Below are positions 15,143 through 22,106 of a stretch of 29,085 bases of DNA, in pieces; position 1 is the first letter of the stretch; each line of letters begins with the position of its first letter. Made by a program: the position numbers and the translations under genes. Location of the stretch: the NCBI GenBank assembly GCA_021824055.1, contig JAKALV010000005.1:1-29085 (forward strand). Reading direction: 5' to 3'. The notes beneath the pieces are model-generated. The model was not told the DNA's origin, did no database searches, and saw only the letters and a list, made by a program, of their open reading frames with translations. Origin of the DNA: Acidobacteriota bacterium. GTDB lineage: Bacteria; Acidobacteriota; Vicinamibacteria; Vicinamibacterales; SCN-69-37.

Positions 15143-15898
15143 ATGCGCGCGACGTTGACGAGAGAATTGCTGGCGAAAGCCCTGGCGGAGGAGCTGGCCG
15201 CGGCCATGCTCGCGCGCACGGGCGGCAAGCGGGCGCCGCAGGCGGCCGAGAACTGGCGCGAAACCGGATGGCACGGCGCCATCGCGGTGTCCGGCGAAGC
15301 CGTCGGCTCGCTGCCGGTGTGGATTGAAGACTCCGGCGCCCAGTCGCTCATCGAGGCCGTGCAGCGCGCGATGACCGCGGCCGCAAGCGAGGCCGGCGGC
15401 GCGGACATTCCGCCGATGGATCCCGACGCGCTCATGCGCGAGCTGATCGCGCAGGCCGCGCTGGCCACCCAGCGGCTGCAGCCCTTCCGCGGCGTCGAAT
15501 TCGGCGACATCACCATCGGCGCCAACGCGGTCACCGGCGTGCCGCTCACCGCCCTCGCCGTTGATCTCGACGATGACCATGTGTGCCGTCTGGCGGCCGG
15601 CGCGGAAGTGACCATCCATCTCGAAGCCGACGAACGGCTCGAGGCGGTGCTCGACGTCACCCTGCCGCTCGTCGCGCGTTTCGGCCAGACCATCATGCCC
15701 ATGCGCGTGCTCGCGGCCCTCGGCCCCGGGGCGATGGTCGATCTCGACCGCTCCCCGGATGACCCGGTGGAGCTGCTCGTCGGCGGCCGTGTGATCGCCA
15801 GGGGTGAAGTGGTGATTGTCGGCGGCAATTACGGCGTACGGATTCTGGAAGTCGTGGGCGCGGCCAAGCTGCGCCAGCAGATGGAGAGTGTGCGATGA
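15143..15898 (+). CDS. fliN: Flagellar switch protein FliN with an extended N-terminal domain (FliN/FliY type)
   Basis: A 251-residue protein whose C-terminal ~75 residues form a standard SpoA/FliN domain (LDVTLPLVARFGQTIMPMRVL, ending GEVVIVGGNYGVRILEVV). FliN of E. coli is about half this length; here about 165 residues precede it, including MDPDALMRELIAQAALATQ and VEFGDITIGANAVTGVPLTALAVDL, which may be a CheC/CheX-like or FliY-like domain. I saw no clear CheC phosphatase motif (ExxxN). It builds the lower C-ring with FliM and docks the export ATPase complex. It starts at ATG 15143 right after fliM's stop (GGGAG upstream) and its own stop overlaps the next gene as ATGA. Confidence 0.9.
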   Translation: MRATLTRELLAKALAEELAAAMLARTGGKRAPQAAENWRETGWHGAIAVSGEAVGSLPVWIEDSGAQSLIEAVQRAMTAAASEAGGADIPPMDPDALMRELIAQAALATQRLQPFRGVEFGDITIGANAVTGVPLTALAVDLDDDHVCRLAAGAEVTIHLEADERLEAVLDVTLPLVARFGQTIMPMRVLAALGPGAMVDLDRSPDDPVELLVGGRVIARGEVVIVGGNYGVRILEVVGAAKLRQQMESVR

Positions 15899-16245
15899 CG
15901 TGGGTGATGGCGGGATTGCTCGGAGTGGCCGTGGTTGAGACGCTGGCGCTGGTGCATCTACTGCGCCGGTTGAAGGCGATCGACGATCTCGAAGCGCGCG
16001 TGAGCCGCTTCGCCGCGGCGATGACGCTGCTGACCGACACGACCGAAGCGGGGTTGTCCACCGTGGCCGGCGCGCTCGAACAGCTGGATCGCCGCCGGGC
16101 CACGCGCCCGGCGCCGCGCACCGCGGTCACCAAGCGCGTCGTGTCGGCGGCCCGGAGCGGCCGCGAAGTGCCGCGCATCGCCCGCGATGAGGCGCTGTCG
16201 GAGAGCGAAGTGCGGTTGCACCTCGCCCTGGCCGGGCAGCGGTAG
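15895..16245 (+). CDS. Small membrane/coiled-coil protein of the flagellar operon (SwrB/DUF2802-like architecture)
   Basis: A 116-residue protein, not identified by name. It has one N-terminal membrane segment (about 2-22, TWVMAGLLGVAVVETLALVHLL), a predicted coiled-coil (about 25-70), a basic linker, and a C-terminal motif IARDEALSESEVRLHLALAG (about 95-114). Single helix, coiled coil and a final helix-turn-helix-like 'LSxxEVxLxLAL' is the layout of the small flagellar-operon proteins grouped as SwrB (DUF6115) and DUF2802. SwrB helps complete the export apparatus in Bacillus. That resemblance is from architecture and one short motif, so a role at the export/switch base is tentative. It overlaps fliN by ATGA and is followed 25 bp later by the MshEN-like gene. 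Confidence 0.7.
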   Translation: MTWVMAGLLGVAVVETLALVHLLRRLKAIDDLEARVSRFAAAMTLLTDTTEAGLSTVAGALEQLDRRRATRPAPRTAVTKRVVSAARSGREVPRIARDEALSESEVRLHLALAGQR

Positions 16246-16270
16246 ACGGATCGAGGAAAGGAGACGCTAC

Positions 16271-17095
16271 ATGCCGCGTTGCGCACGTTCATCCTGTGGC
16301 CGCTGGTCGCCGTGGTTCCGGCGCAGGGATGCCGGCATCACCATCGACGGCCGCTGGTTCTGTTCCATCGGCTGCGTGGAAGGCGTGGCCCGCCGGCGCC
16401 TGCTCGATGCGCGCCCGTCGGCGACGGGATTGCCGCCCGCCGGACAGATCCGCCTCGGCGTGTGGCTGCGCCATCAGGACGGATTGAGCGAACAGCAGGT
16501 GGAGCAGGTGCTCGAGGCGCAGCGGCACTCCGGGCTGCGATTTGGCGCGCAGGTGACGACGCTGGGATGGGCCAGCCGCGAAGCCGTGCTGCGCGCGCTG
16601 GCGCGGCAGGCCGGCGTCGGCTACCTGGCCGAGCTCGACGCGAGCAACGTCACGCACGCGCCGGCGGGGTTGTCGCCGCATGCCGCGCGCGCCCTGTCGC
16701 TCGTGCCATTCTGCGAACCCGAACGCGGCCGCGTGAAAGTGGCCTGCGCCGCGCCGTTGCCGCGGATGGGCCTGGCGGCGTTCCGCCGGTTGACCGGCAT
16801 GACGCCCGAGCCGTACTTCGTCACCGACGACACGTGGGACACGCTCGTGACCGCCTATGGCTCCGCGCTGGAAGGCCCGACGTCGTCGCGGTTCATCGAG
16901 ACCAGTGATTTGTCCGAAGCGGCGGCCACGATCGCGGCGGCCGCGGCCGGCGGGTCGGGCGCCAACGCCCGGCTGACCGAGGCGCGCTTCGAGCCATACA
17001 CGTGGGTGCGCGTGGAGAACGACGGCATCACGCATGACGTGTTGCTCGCATCGGGAGGAGCCGGCGCATGCCAGGTACTCAGTACATCGCACTGA
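16271..17095 (+). CDS. Zinc-ribbon plus MshEN-like (GspE N-terminal) domain protein, candidate c-di-GMP receptor
   Basis: A 274-residue protein with no ATPase part. Residues 4-35 carry C4, C9, C31 and C35, a possible zinc ribbon. Residues 61-84 (RLGVWL...GL...VLEAQ) and 90-113 (RFGAQV...LGW...RALARQ) are two 24-residue units separated by exactly five residues, the spacing and form of the c-di-GMP-binding MshEN motif RLGxx(LVI)(LVI)xxG(LVI)(LVI)x4Lx3LxxQ, with some substitutions (D and G shifted in unit 1, Phe for Leu and Trp for a small hydrophobe in unit 2). The rest of a GspE-N fold follows (RALSLVPFCEPERGRVKVACAAPL). The C-terminal ~60 residues are unassigned. ATG 16271 is chosen for its AGGAAAGGAG; the end overlaps flgF by 28 bp. 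A flagellar c-di-GMP input is inferred. Confidence 0.78.
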   Translation: MPRCARSSCGRWSPWFRRRDAGITIDGRWFCSIGCVEGVARRRLLDARPSATGLPPAGQIRLGVWLRHQDGLSEQQVEQVLEAQRHSGLRFGAQVTTLGWASREAVLRALARQAGVGYLAELDASNVTHAPAGLSPHAARALSLVPFCEPERGRVKVACAAPLPRMGLAAFRRLTGMTPEPYFVTDDTWDTLVTAYGSALEGPTSSRFIETSDLSEAAATIAAAAAGGSGANARLTEARFEPYTWVRVENDGITHDVLLASGGAGACQVLSTSH

Positions 17096-17790
17096 GCGCG
17101 CTGCGGTCGCGGCTCGACGAACTCGACCGCCTCGCGGCGGATATCGCCAACGTCGGGACGACCGGCTACAAGGGCCAGCGCGGCGCGCAGGGCGCCGCGG
17201 ATCGCCCGAGCTTCGGCGACGAGCTGCAGACGGCGATTGACACCGTCGCCACCGGCACGCGCATCGATTTCACGCCGGGCGACTTCGCGCCGACCGGGCG
17301 CGCGCTGGATACGGCCATCGACGGTCCCGGATTCTTCGTGGTCGAAACCGCGAACGGCACGCGCTACACGCGCGACGGGCACTTTTCACGCTCGGCCGCG
17401 GGCACGCTGCAGACCGCCGACGGCGCCGTGGTGCAGGGCGTGGGCGGACCGCTCGCGCTGGGTCCGGGCGACATTCGCATCGATGAAGACGGCGCGGTCT
17501 ACGCCGGCGCCGCCAAGGCGGGCAAGCTCGCGGTTGTGACCTTCAGCGACCCCAACAAATTGTCGCGTGATCACGGCGCCATGCTGCGCAACGACGCGGG
17601 CCTGACGGCCACGCCGGTGGCGCAGCCGGCAATTCGATCCGGCGCGCTGGAGGGGTCGAACGTGTCGGTGGCCGAACGGCTGGCGCAACTGACCGACGTG
17701 TCGCGCAGCTTTGAAGCCCTGCAGAAGACCATTTCGACGATCTTGAACGACGTGGACGGGCGCTCGATCGAGCAGCTCGGCCGCCGGTAA
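17068..17790 (+). CDS. flgF: Flagellar proximal rod protein FlgF
   Basis: A 240-residue rod protein of the FlgBCFG/FlgE family. The N-terminus is YIALSALRSRLDELDRLAADIANVGTTGYKGQR, a variant of the usual ANNLANxxTTGFK motif. The central domain contains LDTAIDGPGFFVVETANGTRYTRDGHFSRSAAG, and the C-terminus SNVSVAERLAQLTDVSRSFEALQKTI, as in rod proteins. The ATG at 17068 lies inside the previous gene and has GGGAGGAG six or seven bases before it. It is 48 bp upstream of flgG, with no promoter visible between. FlgF and FlgG can be told apart by order and by FlgG's greater similarity to consensus. Confidence 0.93.
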   Translation: MPGTQYIALSALRSRLDELDRLAADIANVGTTGYKGQRGAQGAADRPSFGDELQTAIDTVATGTRIDFTPGDFAPTGRALDTAIDGPGFFVVETANGTRYTRDGHFSRSAAGTLQTADGAVVQGVGGPLALGPGDIRIDEDGAVYAGAAKAGKLAVVTFSDPNKLSRDHGAMLRNDAGLTATPVAQPAIRSGALEGSNVSVAERLAQLTDVSRSFEALQKTISTILNDVDGRSIEQLGRR

Positions 17791-17838
17791 GCACGTGGAC
17801 ACGCGACGCCGCGACGAGCGGCCGAGCAGGAGGCATCG

Positions 17839-18627
17839 ATGATTCGCGCACTGTATACGGCCGCCAGCGGCATGAACGCGCAGCAGGCCAACATGGACAA
17901 CGTCGCGCACAACCTGGCCAACGTGAACACCACCGGGTTCAAGAAGAGCCGCGTGGAGTTCGAAGACCTGATGTATCAGGAGACGCGCGCCGCCGGATCG
18001 AGCGCGTCCTCCTCGACCGAAGCGCCGGTGGGCCTCGAGGTCGGCCTCGGCACGCGCGCGGTCGCGACGTCGCGCAACTTCAGCTCGGGCAATCTGCGCC
18101 AGACCAGCGGTCCGCTCGACATGGCGATTGAAGGCGAGGGGTTCTTCCAGATCGCGCTGCCCAACGGCACGACGGCGTACTCGCGCGCCGGGACATTCCA
18201 TCGTGACGCCCAGGGGTTGCTCGTGACGAACGAGGGGTACGCGCTGGAGCCGAACATCACCGTGCCGCCCAACGCCACGTCGATTTCCATTTCGAAAGAC
18301 GGCATCGTCTCGGCCCAGATTCCGGGTCAGACCGCGTCGCAGAACCTCGGCACGATCGAGCTGGCGTCGTTTGCCAACGCGGCCGGGCTGCGGCCGATGG
18401 GCGGCAACCTGTTCACCGCGACCAGCGCGTCGGGTGATCCCGAGACCGGCGCGCCCGGCAGCGACGCGCGCGGCACCCTCGCGCAGGGATTTGTCGAAGA
18501 CTCCAACGTGAGCGTCGTTGAGGAAATGGTCAACATGATCATCGGCCAGCGCGCGTACGAAGCCAACTCGCGCGTGATCAAGGCCGCCGACGAAATGCTC
18601 CAGCAAGTCAACAACCTGGTGCGGTAA
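17839..18627 (+). CDS. flgG: Flagellar distal rod protein FlgG
   Basis: A 262-residue distal rod subunit, the expected length. MIRALYTAASGMNAQQANMDNVAHNLANVNTTGFKKSR gives the family N-terminal helix and signature. The central domain has LDMAIEGEGFFQIALPNGTTAYSRAGTF, and the C-terminus SNVSVVEEMVNMIIGQRAYEANSRVIKAADEML completes the coiled-coil D0 half. It polymerises on FlgF and crosses the P and L rings encoded downstream. AGGAGG is six bases before the ATG. flgA follows 5 bp after the stop. Confidence 0.97.
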   Translation: MIRALYTAASGMNAQQANMDNVAHNLANVNTTGFKKSRVEFEDLMYQETRAAGSSASSSTEAPVGLEVGLGTRAVATSRNFSSGNLRQTSGPLDMAIEGEGFFQIALPNGTTAYSRAGTFHRDAQGLLVTNEGYALEPNITVPPNATSISISKDGIVSAQIPGQTASQNLGTIELASFANAAGLRPMGGNLFTATSASGDPETGAPGSDARGTLAQGFVEDSNVSVVEEMVNMIIGQRAYEANSRVIKAADEMLQQVNNLVR

Positions 18628-18632
18628 TCGGC

Positions 18633-19304
18633 ATGCTCACGGTCTTCATCACCGCGATCGTGCTGGCGCAGGGGCCGGCCGCGCCGGCGCCACGCGCCGC
18701 CGCCGTCGAAGGCCTCATCGCGCGCGCGGTGGCGGAGCGGATGGGCAATGACGTCACGGTGTCCGCGCAGCTGATCGAGCCGGCCGACATCGAGCAGGCG
18801 TTCGAGTCGGCCAGGCCGGATCCGATGGGCCGCGTGGGCGGCGCAATGATGTTCACGCTCATCCCCGCCGCGACTGGCGCGCGCGTGGCGCGCGTGCGGG
18901 CGCGCGTCGAGGTGATCGCCGAACGCGTGCAGGCGCGGCACGAGATTCTCCGGGGCCATGTCGTGGCGGAAGGCGATGTGGACGTCGTGCGCGGCCCGCT
19001 GGCGGGCGTGCCGGTCCGGCGGCTGCCGCAGCACGCGCAGATCGTCGGCGAGAAGGCGCTGCGCCCCATCGCCCCCGGTCAGGTGATCGAAGAGGGATTC
19101 GTCGCCGTCCGCCGCGCCGTGCAGGCCGGCGACACGGTCACGGTCATTGCGGTCCTCGGCCCGGTGCAGGTCACGGCGTCCTTCGTGGCGTCCGACAGCG
19201 GCGATCCGGGAGACGTTGTGCGCGTCGTCAATCGCGAAACGCGTCGCAGCCTGCGGGCGCGGGTCGTCAGGACGGGCGTGGTGGAGGTGATTTATGAGAC
19301 GTAA
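18633..19304 (+). CDS. flgA: Flagella basal body P-ring formation chaperone FlgA
   Basis: A 223-residue periplasmic chaperone for P-ring assembly. A short signal peptide (LTVFITAIVLAQG) is followed by a variable domain and a SAF-type C-terminal domain (VVAEGDVDVVRGPLAG, LRPIAPGQVIEEGFV, VQAGDTVTVIAVLGPVQVTASFVASDSGDPGDVVRVVNRETRRSLRARVV), the expected FlgA fold. It sits between flgG and flgH and its end overlaps flgH by 11 bp. The start at ATG 18633 has only a weak ribosome-binding site, so coupling to flgG is likely. Confidence 0.92.
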   Translation: MLTVFITAIVLAQGPAAPAPRAAAVEGLIARAVAERMGNDVTVSAQLIEPADIEQAFESARPDPMGRVGGAMMFTLIPAATGARVARVRARVEVIAERVQARHEILRGHVVAEGDVDVVRGPLAGVPVRRLPQHAQIVGEKALRPIAPGQVIEEGFVAVRRAVQAGDTVTVIAVLGPVQVTASFVASDSGDPGDVVRVVNRETRRSLRARVVRTGVVEVIYET

Positions 19305-20040
19305 GCAGTACGTAGGGCGGAGCTTCAGCTCCGCCATCCCGGCCCTCGCGCTGGCGGTGGTTGCCGCGGTTGCGACGTCGACGGGCGTGGCGCGCGCGCA
19401 GGCGCCGGCGAAGTCCGGCGCGCAACGTCTTGCGACGTCCGGTGCGCAGAGTTCGGCGAACAACGCGCAGTACGATCAGCTCTTCGAACAATACCTGGCG
19501 GAGGCGCGCAAGATGACGTCGACGGCCACGCCGCCCGCGACCTCCTGGATGTCGACCCTCATGGCGGATCCGCGCGCGCGGAACGTCAACGATCTCGTCA
19601 CCATTCGGATCGAAGAGAACGTGACCGCGTCGGGGTCGGCCGATTCGAAGCTCGGCAAGACCAGCGCGGCGAAGGTCGACATGCCGTCGCCGATTTCAAA
19701 GGGTCTCGTGAAAGTGCTGCCCAATGGATCGGACACGCAGTTTGCCGGATCGGGCAGCACCACGCGTTCGAGTTCCATCAACGCGCTGCTGACCGCCCGC
19801 GTGTCGGAAGTGCTGCCCAACGGCAACCTCGTGATCGAAGGCGTCCGGGAAGTGGACGTGAACGGCGATCGGCAGGTGGTCGTGCTGACCGGCGTGGTCC
19901 GCGCCGTCGATGTCGCGCCGAACAACTCCATTTCGTCCACGCTCGTGGGCCAGCTGCGCATCCGGTCGATCGGCCGCGGCTTGATCAAGGACAGCCTGAG
20001 CCCGGGATGGCTCATGCGGATCCTCAACAAGATTTTCTGA
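19294..20040 (+). CDS. flgH: Flagellar L-ring protein FlgH, without a lipobox
   Basis: A 248-residue L-ring subunit. The family core is clear: ADPRARNVNDLVTIRIEENVTASGSADSKLGK, then STTRSSSINALLTARVSEVLPNGNLVIEG and VNGDRQVVVLTGVVRAVDVAPNNSISS. FlgH is usually an outer-membrane lipoprotein, but this one contains no cysteine at all; its signal peptide ends ARAQ (about 33-36), a signal peptidase I site. Residues 6-14 are encoded by a palindromic dispersed repeat (19311-19335). The ATG at 19294 has the strong site GGAGGTGA and lies within the end of flgA, so the start is secure and the repeat is truly translated. flgI follows 11 bp after the stop. Confidence 0.94.
   Translation: MRRKQYVGRSFSSAIPALALAVVAAVATSTGVARAQAPAKSGAQRLATSGAQSSANNAQYDQLFEQYLAEARKMTSTATPPATSWMSTLMADPRARNVNDLVTIRIEENVTASGSADSKLGKTSAAKVDMPSPISKGLVKVLPNGSDTQFAGSGSTTRSSSINALLTARVSEVLPNGNLVIEGVREVDVNGDRQVVVLTGVVRAVDVAPNNSISSTLVGQLRIRSIGRGLIKDSLSPGWLMRILNKIF
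19311..19335 (+). repeat. Palindromic dispersed repeat, copy 2, inside flgH
   Basis: CGTAG followed by a perfect hairpin with arms GGCGGAGCT and AGCTCCGCC. It is the same unit as at 9001-9025 (reverse strand), differing by one base pair swapped in both arms. It encodes residues 6-14 of the FlgH signal peptide. Confidence 0.8.
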
Positions 20041-20051
20041 AAGGCACAGAC

Positions 20052-21206
20052 ATGAGAGTCCAGAGTCCAGGGTCCAGGGTCCAGGGTCCAGGGTCCGCGG
20101 CTTGGCGCGCGCTGCTCATCGGCGTGGCAAGCGCAATCCTGTTGCTGTCGTCCAGCCTCACCGCGTCCGACGTGCGCCTGAAGGATGTCGTGTCGCTCCA
20201 GGGCACGACGACGTCGCCGCTGATCGGCTACGGTCTGGTCGTCGGCCTCAACAAGACCGGCGACAAGAAACAGACGATCTTCCCCAGTCAGACGCTGGCG
20301 AACATGCTCGCGCAATTCGGCGTGGCGGTGCCCGCCGACGCCATGAAGGTCGAGAACATCGCGGCCGTGCTCGTGACGAGCGAGATGCCGGCGTTCGGCC
20401 GGCCCGGCGCCCGCGTGGATGTGACCGCGTCGTCGATCGGCGACGCGCGCAGCCTGCAGGGCGGCACGCTGCTCGCGACGCCGCTGCGTAACACCGCGGG
20501 ACAGATCGTGGCGATGGCGCAGGGTCCGCTGTCGGTCGGCGGCTTCGGCGGCGGCGGCGCCATGTCGAGCGTGTCGGTCAATCACCTGACCGTGGGCCGC
20601 GTGCCCAACGGCGCCGTGATCCAGGTGGCCGCGCCCAATGCCAGCATGAAGACCGACGCGCTGACGTTCATGTTGCACGACCCGGATTTCAGCACCGCCA
20701 CGCGCGTGGCAGCGGCGATCAACGTCGAGCTCAAGACCGATGCGGCCAGAGCCCTCGACTCCGGCAGCGTCATGGTGCAGGTGCCGGCGGAGTATAAGGA
20801 CACGGTACCGATGCTCATGGCACGCCTCGAGCCGCTTCCAATTGAAGTGGACGCCATCGCGCGCGTGGTCATCAACGAGCGCACTGGGACGGTGGTCGTC
20901 GGCGGTGACGTCAAAGTGGGCGCCGCCGCGGTCGCGCACGGCAATCTGTCGGTGCGCATCTCCACCAGGCTCCAGGTGTCCCAGCCGAACGCGTTCTCGC
21001 AGGGCGGGACCACGCAAGTCGTTCCGCAGGAGCAGGTGGACGTGCGCGAGGGCGCCAACAAGCTCGTGACGCTCGAAGAGGGCACCACGCTGGAGATCGT
21101 CACGCGCGCCCTCAACTCGCTCGGCGCCACGCCGCGCGACATCATCGCCATCATGCAGGCACTGAAAGCGGCCGGCGCCCTTCGCGCCGAGATTGTGATT
21201 CTCTAG
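20052..21206 (+). CDS. flgI: Flagellar P-ring protein FlgI
   Basis: A 384-residue periplasmic P-ring subunit. The mature part starts near SDVRLKDVVSLQGTTTSPLIGYGLVVGLNKTGD and continues with AVLVTSEMPAFGRPGARVDVTASSIGDARSLQGGTLLATPL and VGRVPNGAVIQ, all FlgI hallmarks, through to VTRALNSLGATPRDIIAIMQALKAAGALRAEIVIL. The signal peptide is odd: residues 2-15 are encoded by six 7-bp tandem repeats, followed by the hydrophobic core ALLIGVASAILLLSSSLTA. ATG 20052 has GAAAGG upstream; a GTG after the repeat (within GVASA) is a conceivable but poorer start. flgJ follows 2 bp after the stop. Confidence 0.95.
   Translation: MRVQSPGSRVQGPGSAAWRALLIGVASAILLLSSSLTASDVRLKDVVSLQGTTTSPLIGYGLVVGLNKTGDKKQTIFPSQTLANMLAQFGVAVPADAMKVENIAAVLVTSEMPAFGRPGARVDVTASSIGDARSLQGGTLLATPLRNTAGQIVAMAQGPLSVGGFGGGGAMSSVSVNHLTVGRVPNGAVIQVAAPNASMKTDALTFMLHDPDFSTATRVAAAINVELKTDAARALDSGSVMVQVPAEYKDTVPMLMARLEPLPIEVDAIARVVINERTGTVVVGGDVKVGAAAVAHGNLSVRISTRLQVSQPNAFSQGGTTQVVPQEQVDVREGANKLVTLEEGTTLEIVTRALNSLGATPRDIIAIMQALKAAGALRAEIVIL
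20055..20096 (+). repeat. Heptamer tandem repeat at the start of flgI
   Basis: Six uninterrupted copies of AG(A/G)GTCC (two AGAGTCC, four AGGGTCC) directly after the flgI ATG. The 42 bases equal 14 codons, so the present copy number keeps flgI in frame; gain or loss of one unit would shift the frame. Confidence 0.9.
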
Positions 21207-21208
21207 TC

Positions 21209-22009
21209 ATGGCCTACGACCTCGATGCCGTTACCAAAGCACTGACCAATACCACCGTCAAACCGGCAGCCAACGCCGGTCTCGACCGGGCCCAGATCAA
21301 GACCCTCGCCGAGCAATTCGAGTCGACGATGGTGTCGCAGATGCTCAAGGGCCTGCAGACGTCCATGTTCGACAACGACGAGAACGACGATGCGTCGTCG
21401 GGCATCGGGCCGTTGTCCGACGCGCTCTTCAACGAACTCAGCCTCGCGATCACGCGCGCGGGCGGCATGGGCATCGCCAACGCGATGATCGGGCCCCTGA
21501 CGGCCGAGACCGCCGCGGCGGCCCAGGACATGGGCAACACCGCGGCCACCGGCGTGGCGGCCCCGGGCGGCGTGCTGGCCGTGGAGCCGTCCCTGCAGCC
21601 GCTCACCCGCGGACCCATTCCGCTGAACGCCCGCATCAGCTCGGCGTACGGCATGCGCAAGGATCCGTTCAGCGGTGACGTGCGGCTGCACAAGGGCACG
21701 GACATTCCCATGCCCTACGGCGCGGACGTGCGCACGGCCGGCGCCGGCACCGTGGTGTCGGTGGGAGAAGTCAGCGGGTACGGCTTGCAGGTCGTGGTGG
21801 ACCACGGCGACGGCGTGACCACGCGCTACGCGCACCTGTCGTCCGCGGCGGTCCGGCCCGGTGACACGGTGGCGCGCGGGCAGGTCATCGCGGCGGTCGG
21901 GAACAGCGGCCGGTCGACCGGTCCGCATCTGCATTTTGAAGTGCTGACCCAGGGGCGGGCGATTGACCCGCAAGGGGCGCAGGCCGCGGGACTCTTGAGC
22001 CAGCACTGA
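21209..22009 (+). CDS. flgJ: Rod-binding protein FlgJ fused to an M23 (LytM-type) peptidase domain
   Basis: A 266-residue fusion. Residues 24-95 form the FlgJ rod-cap domain (IKTLAEQFESTMVSQMLKGLQTSMF, then LSDALFNELSLAITRAGGMGIANAM). After an Ala-rich linker, residues 140-255 form an M23 metallopeptidase domain: H161 and D165 (HKGTDIP), H209 (YAHLS) and H240-L-H242 (HLHFE) are all present, so zinc binding and catalysis look intact. In enteric bacteria the FlgJ partner domain is a GH73 glucosaminidase; here an endopeptidase would instead cut peptide cross-links to let the rod through. No signal peptide is visible, as for FlgJ exported by the flagellar apparatus. It ends the first flagellar operon; a hairpin terminator overlaps its stop. 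Confidence 0.93.
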   Translation: MAYDLDAVTKALTNTTVKPAANAGLDRAQIKTLAEQFESTMVSQMLKGLQTSMFDNDENDDASSGIGPLSDALFNELSLAITRAGGMGIANAMIGPLTAETAAAAQDMGNTAATGVAAPGGVLAVEPSLQPLTRGPIPLNARISSAYGMRKDPFSGDVRLHKGTDIPMPYGADVRTAGAGTVVSVGEVSGYGLQVVVDHGDGVTTRYAHLSSAAVRPGDTVARGQVIAAVGNSGRSTGPHLHFEVLTQGRAIDPQGAQAAGLLSQH

Positions 22010-22036
22010 ATCTGGCCAGCCAGATTCAAGCTTTCT
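22007..22036 (+). terminator. Rho-independent-type terminator after flgJ
   Basis: Perfect 10-bp arms TGAATCTGGC and GCCAGATTCA with a two-base loop (22007-22028), starting at the flgJ stop codon and followed by a T-rich tail (CTTTCTTCT). The tail is not a pure T-run, so termination may be partial. Its 3' arm overlaps the -35 box of the next promoter. Confidence 0.6.
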
Positions 22037-22052
22037 TCTCCGGTGCCGATTT
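22026..22052 (+). promoter_or_regulatory. Sigma-28 (FliA) promoter for flgM operon
   Basis: TCAAGCTT (22026-22033), 11 bases, GCCGATTT (22045-22052). Compared with the FliA consensus TAAAGTTT-N11-GCCGATAA, six of eight bases match in each box and spacing is exact. It is 55 bases before the flgM start, in the only gap in this part of the cluster. Confidence 0.7.
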
Positions 22053-22106
22053 ACTGCGTGACGGTACCAGATGCTCGGGACGCCCCGGGCCAGGAGCGAA
22101 GGAACC

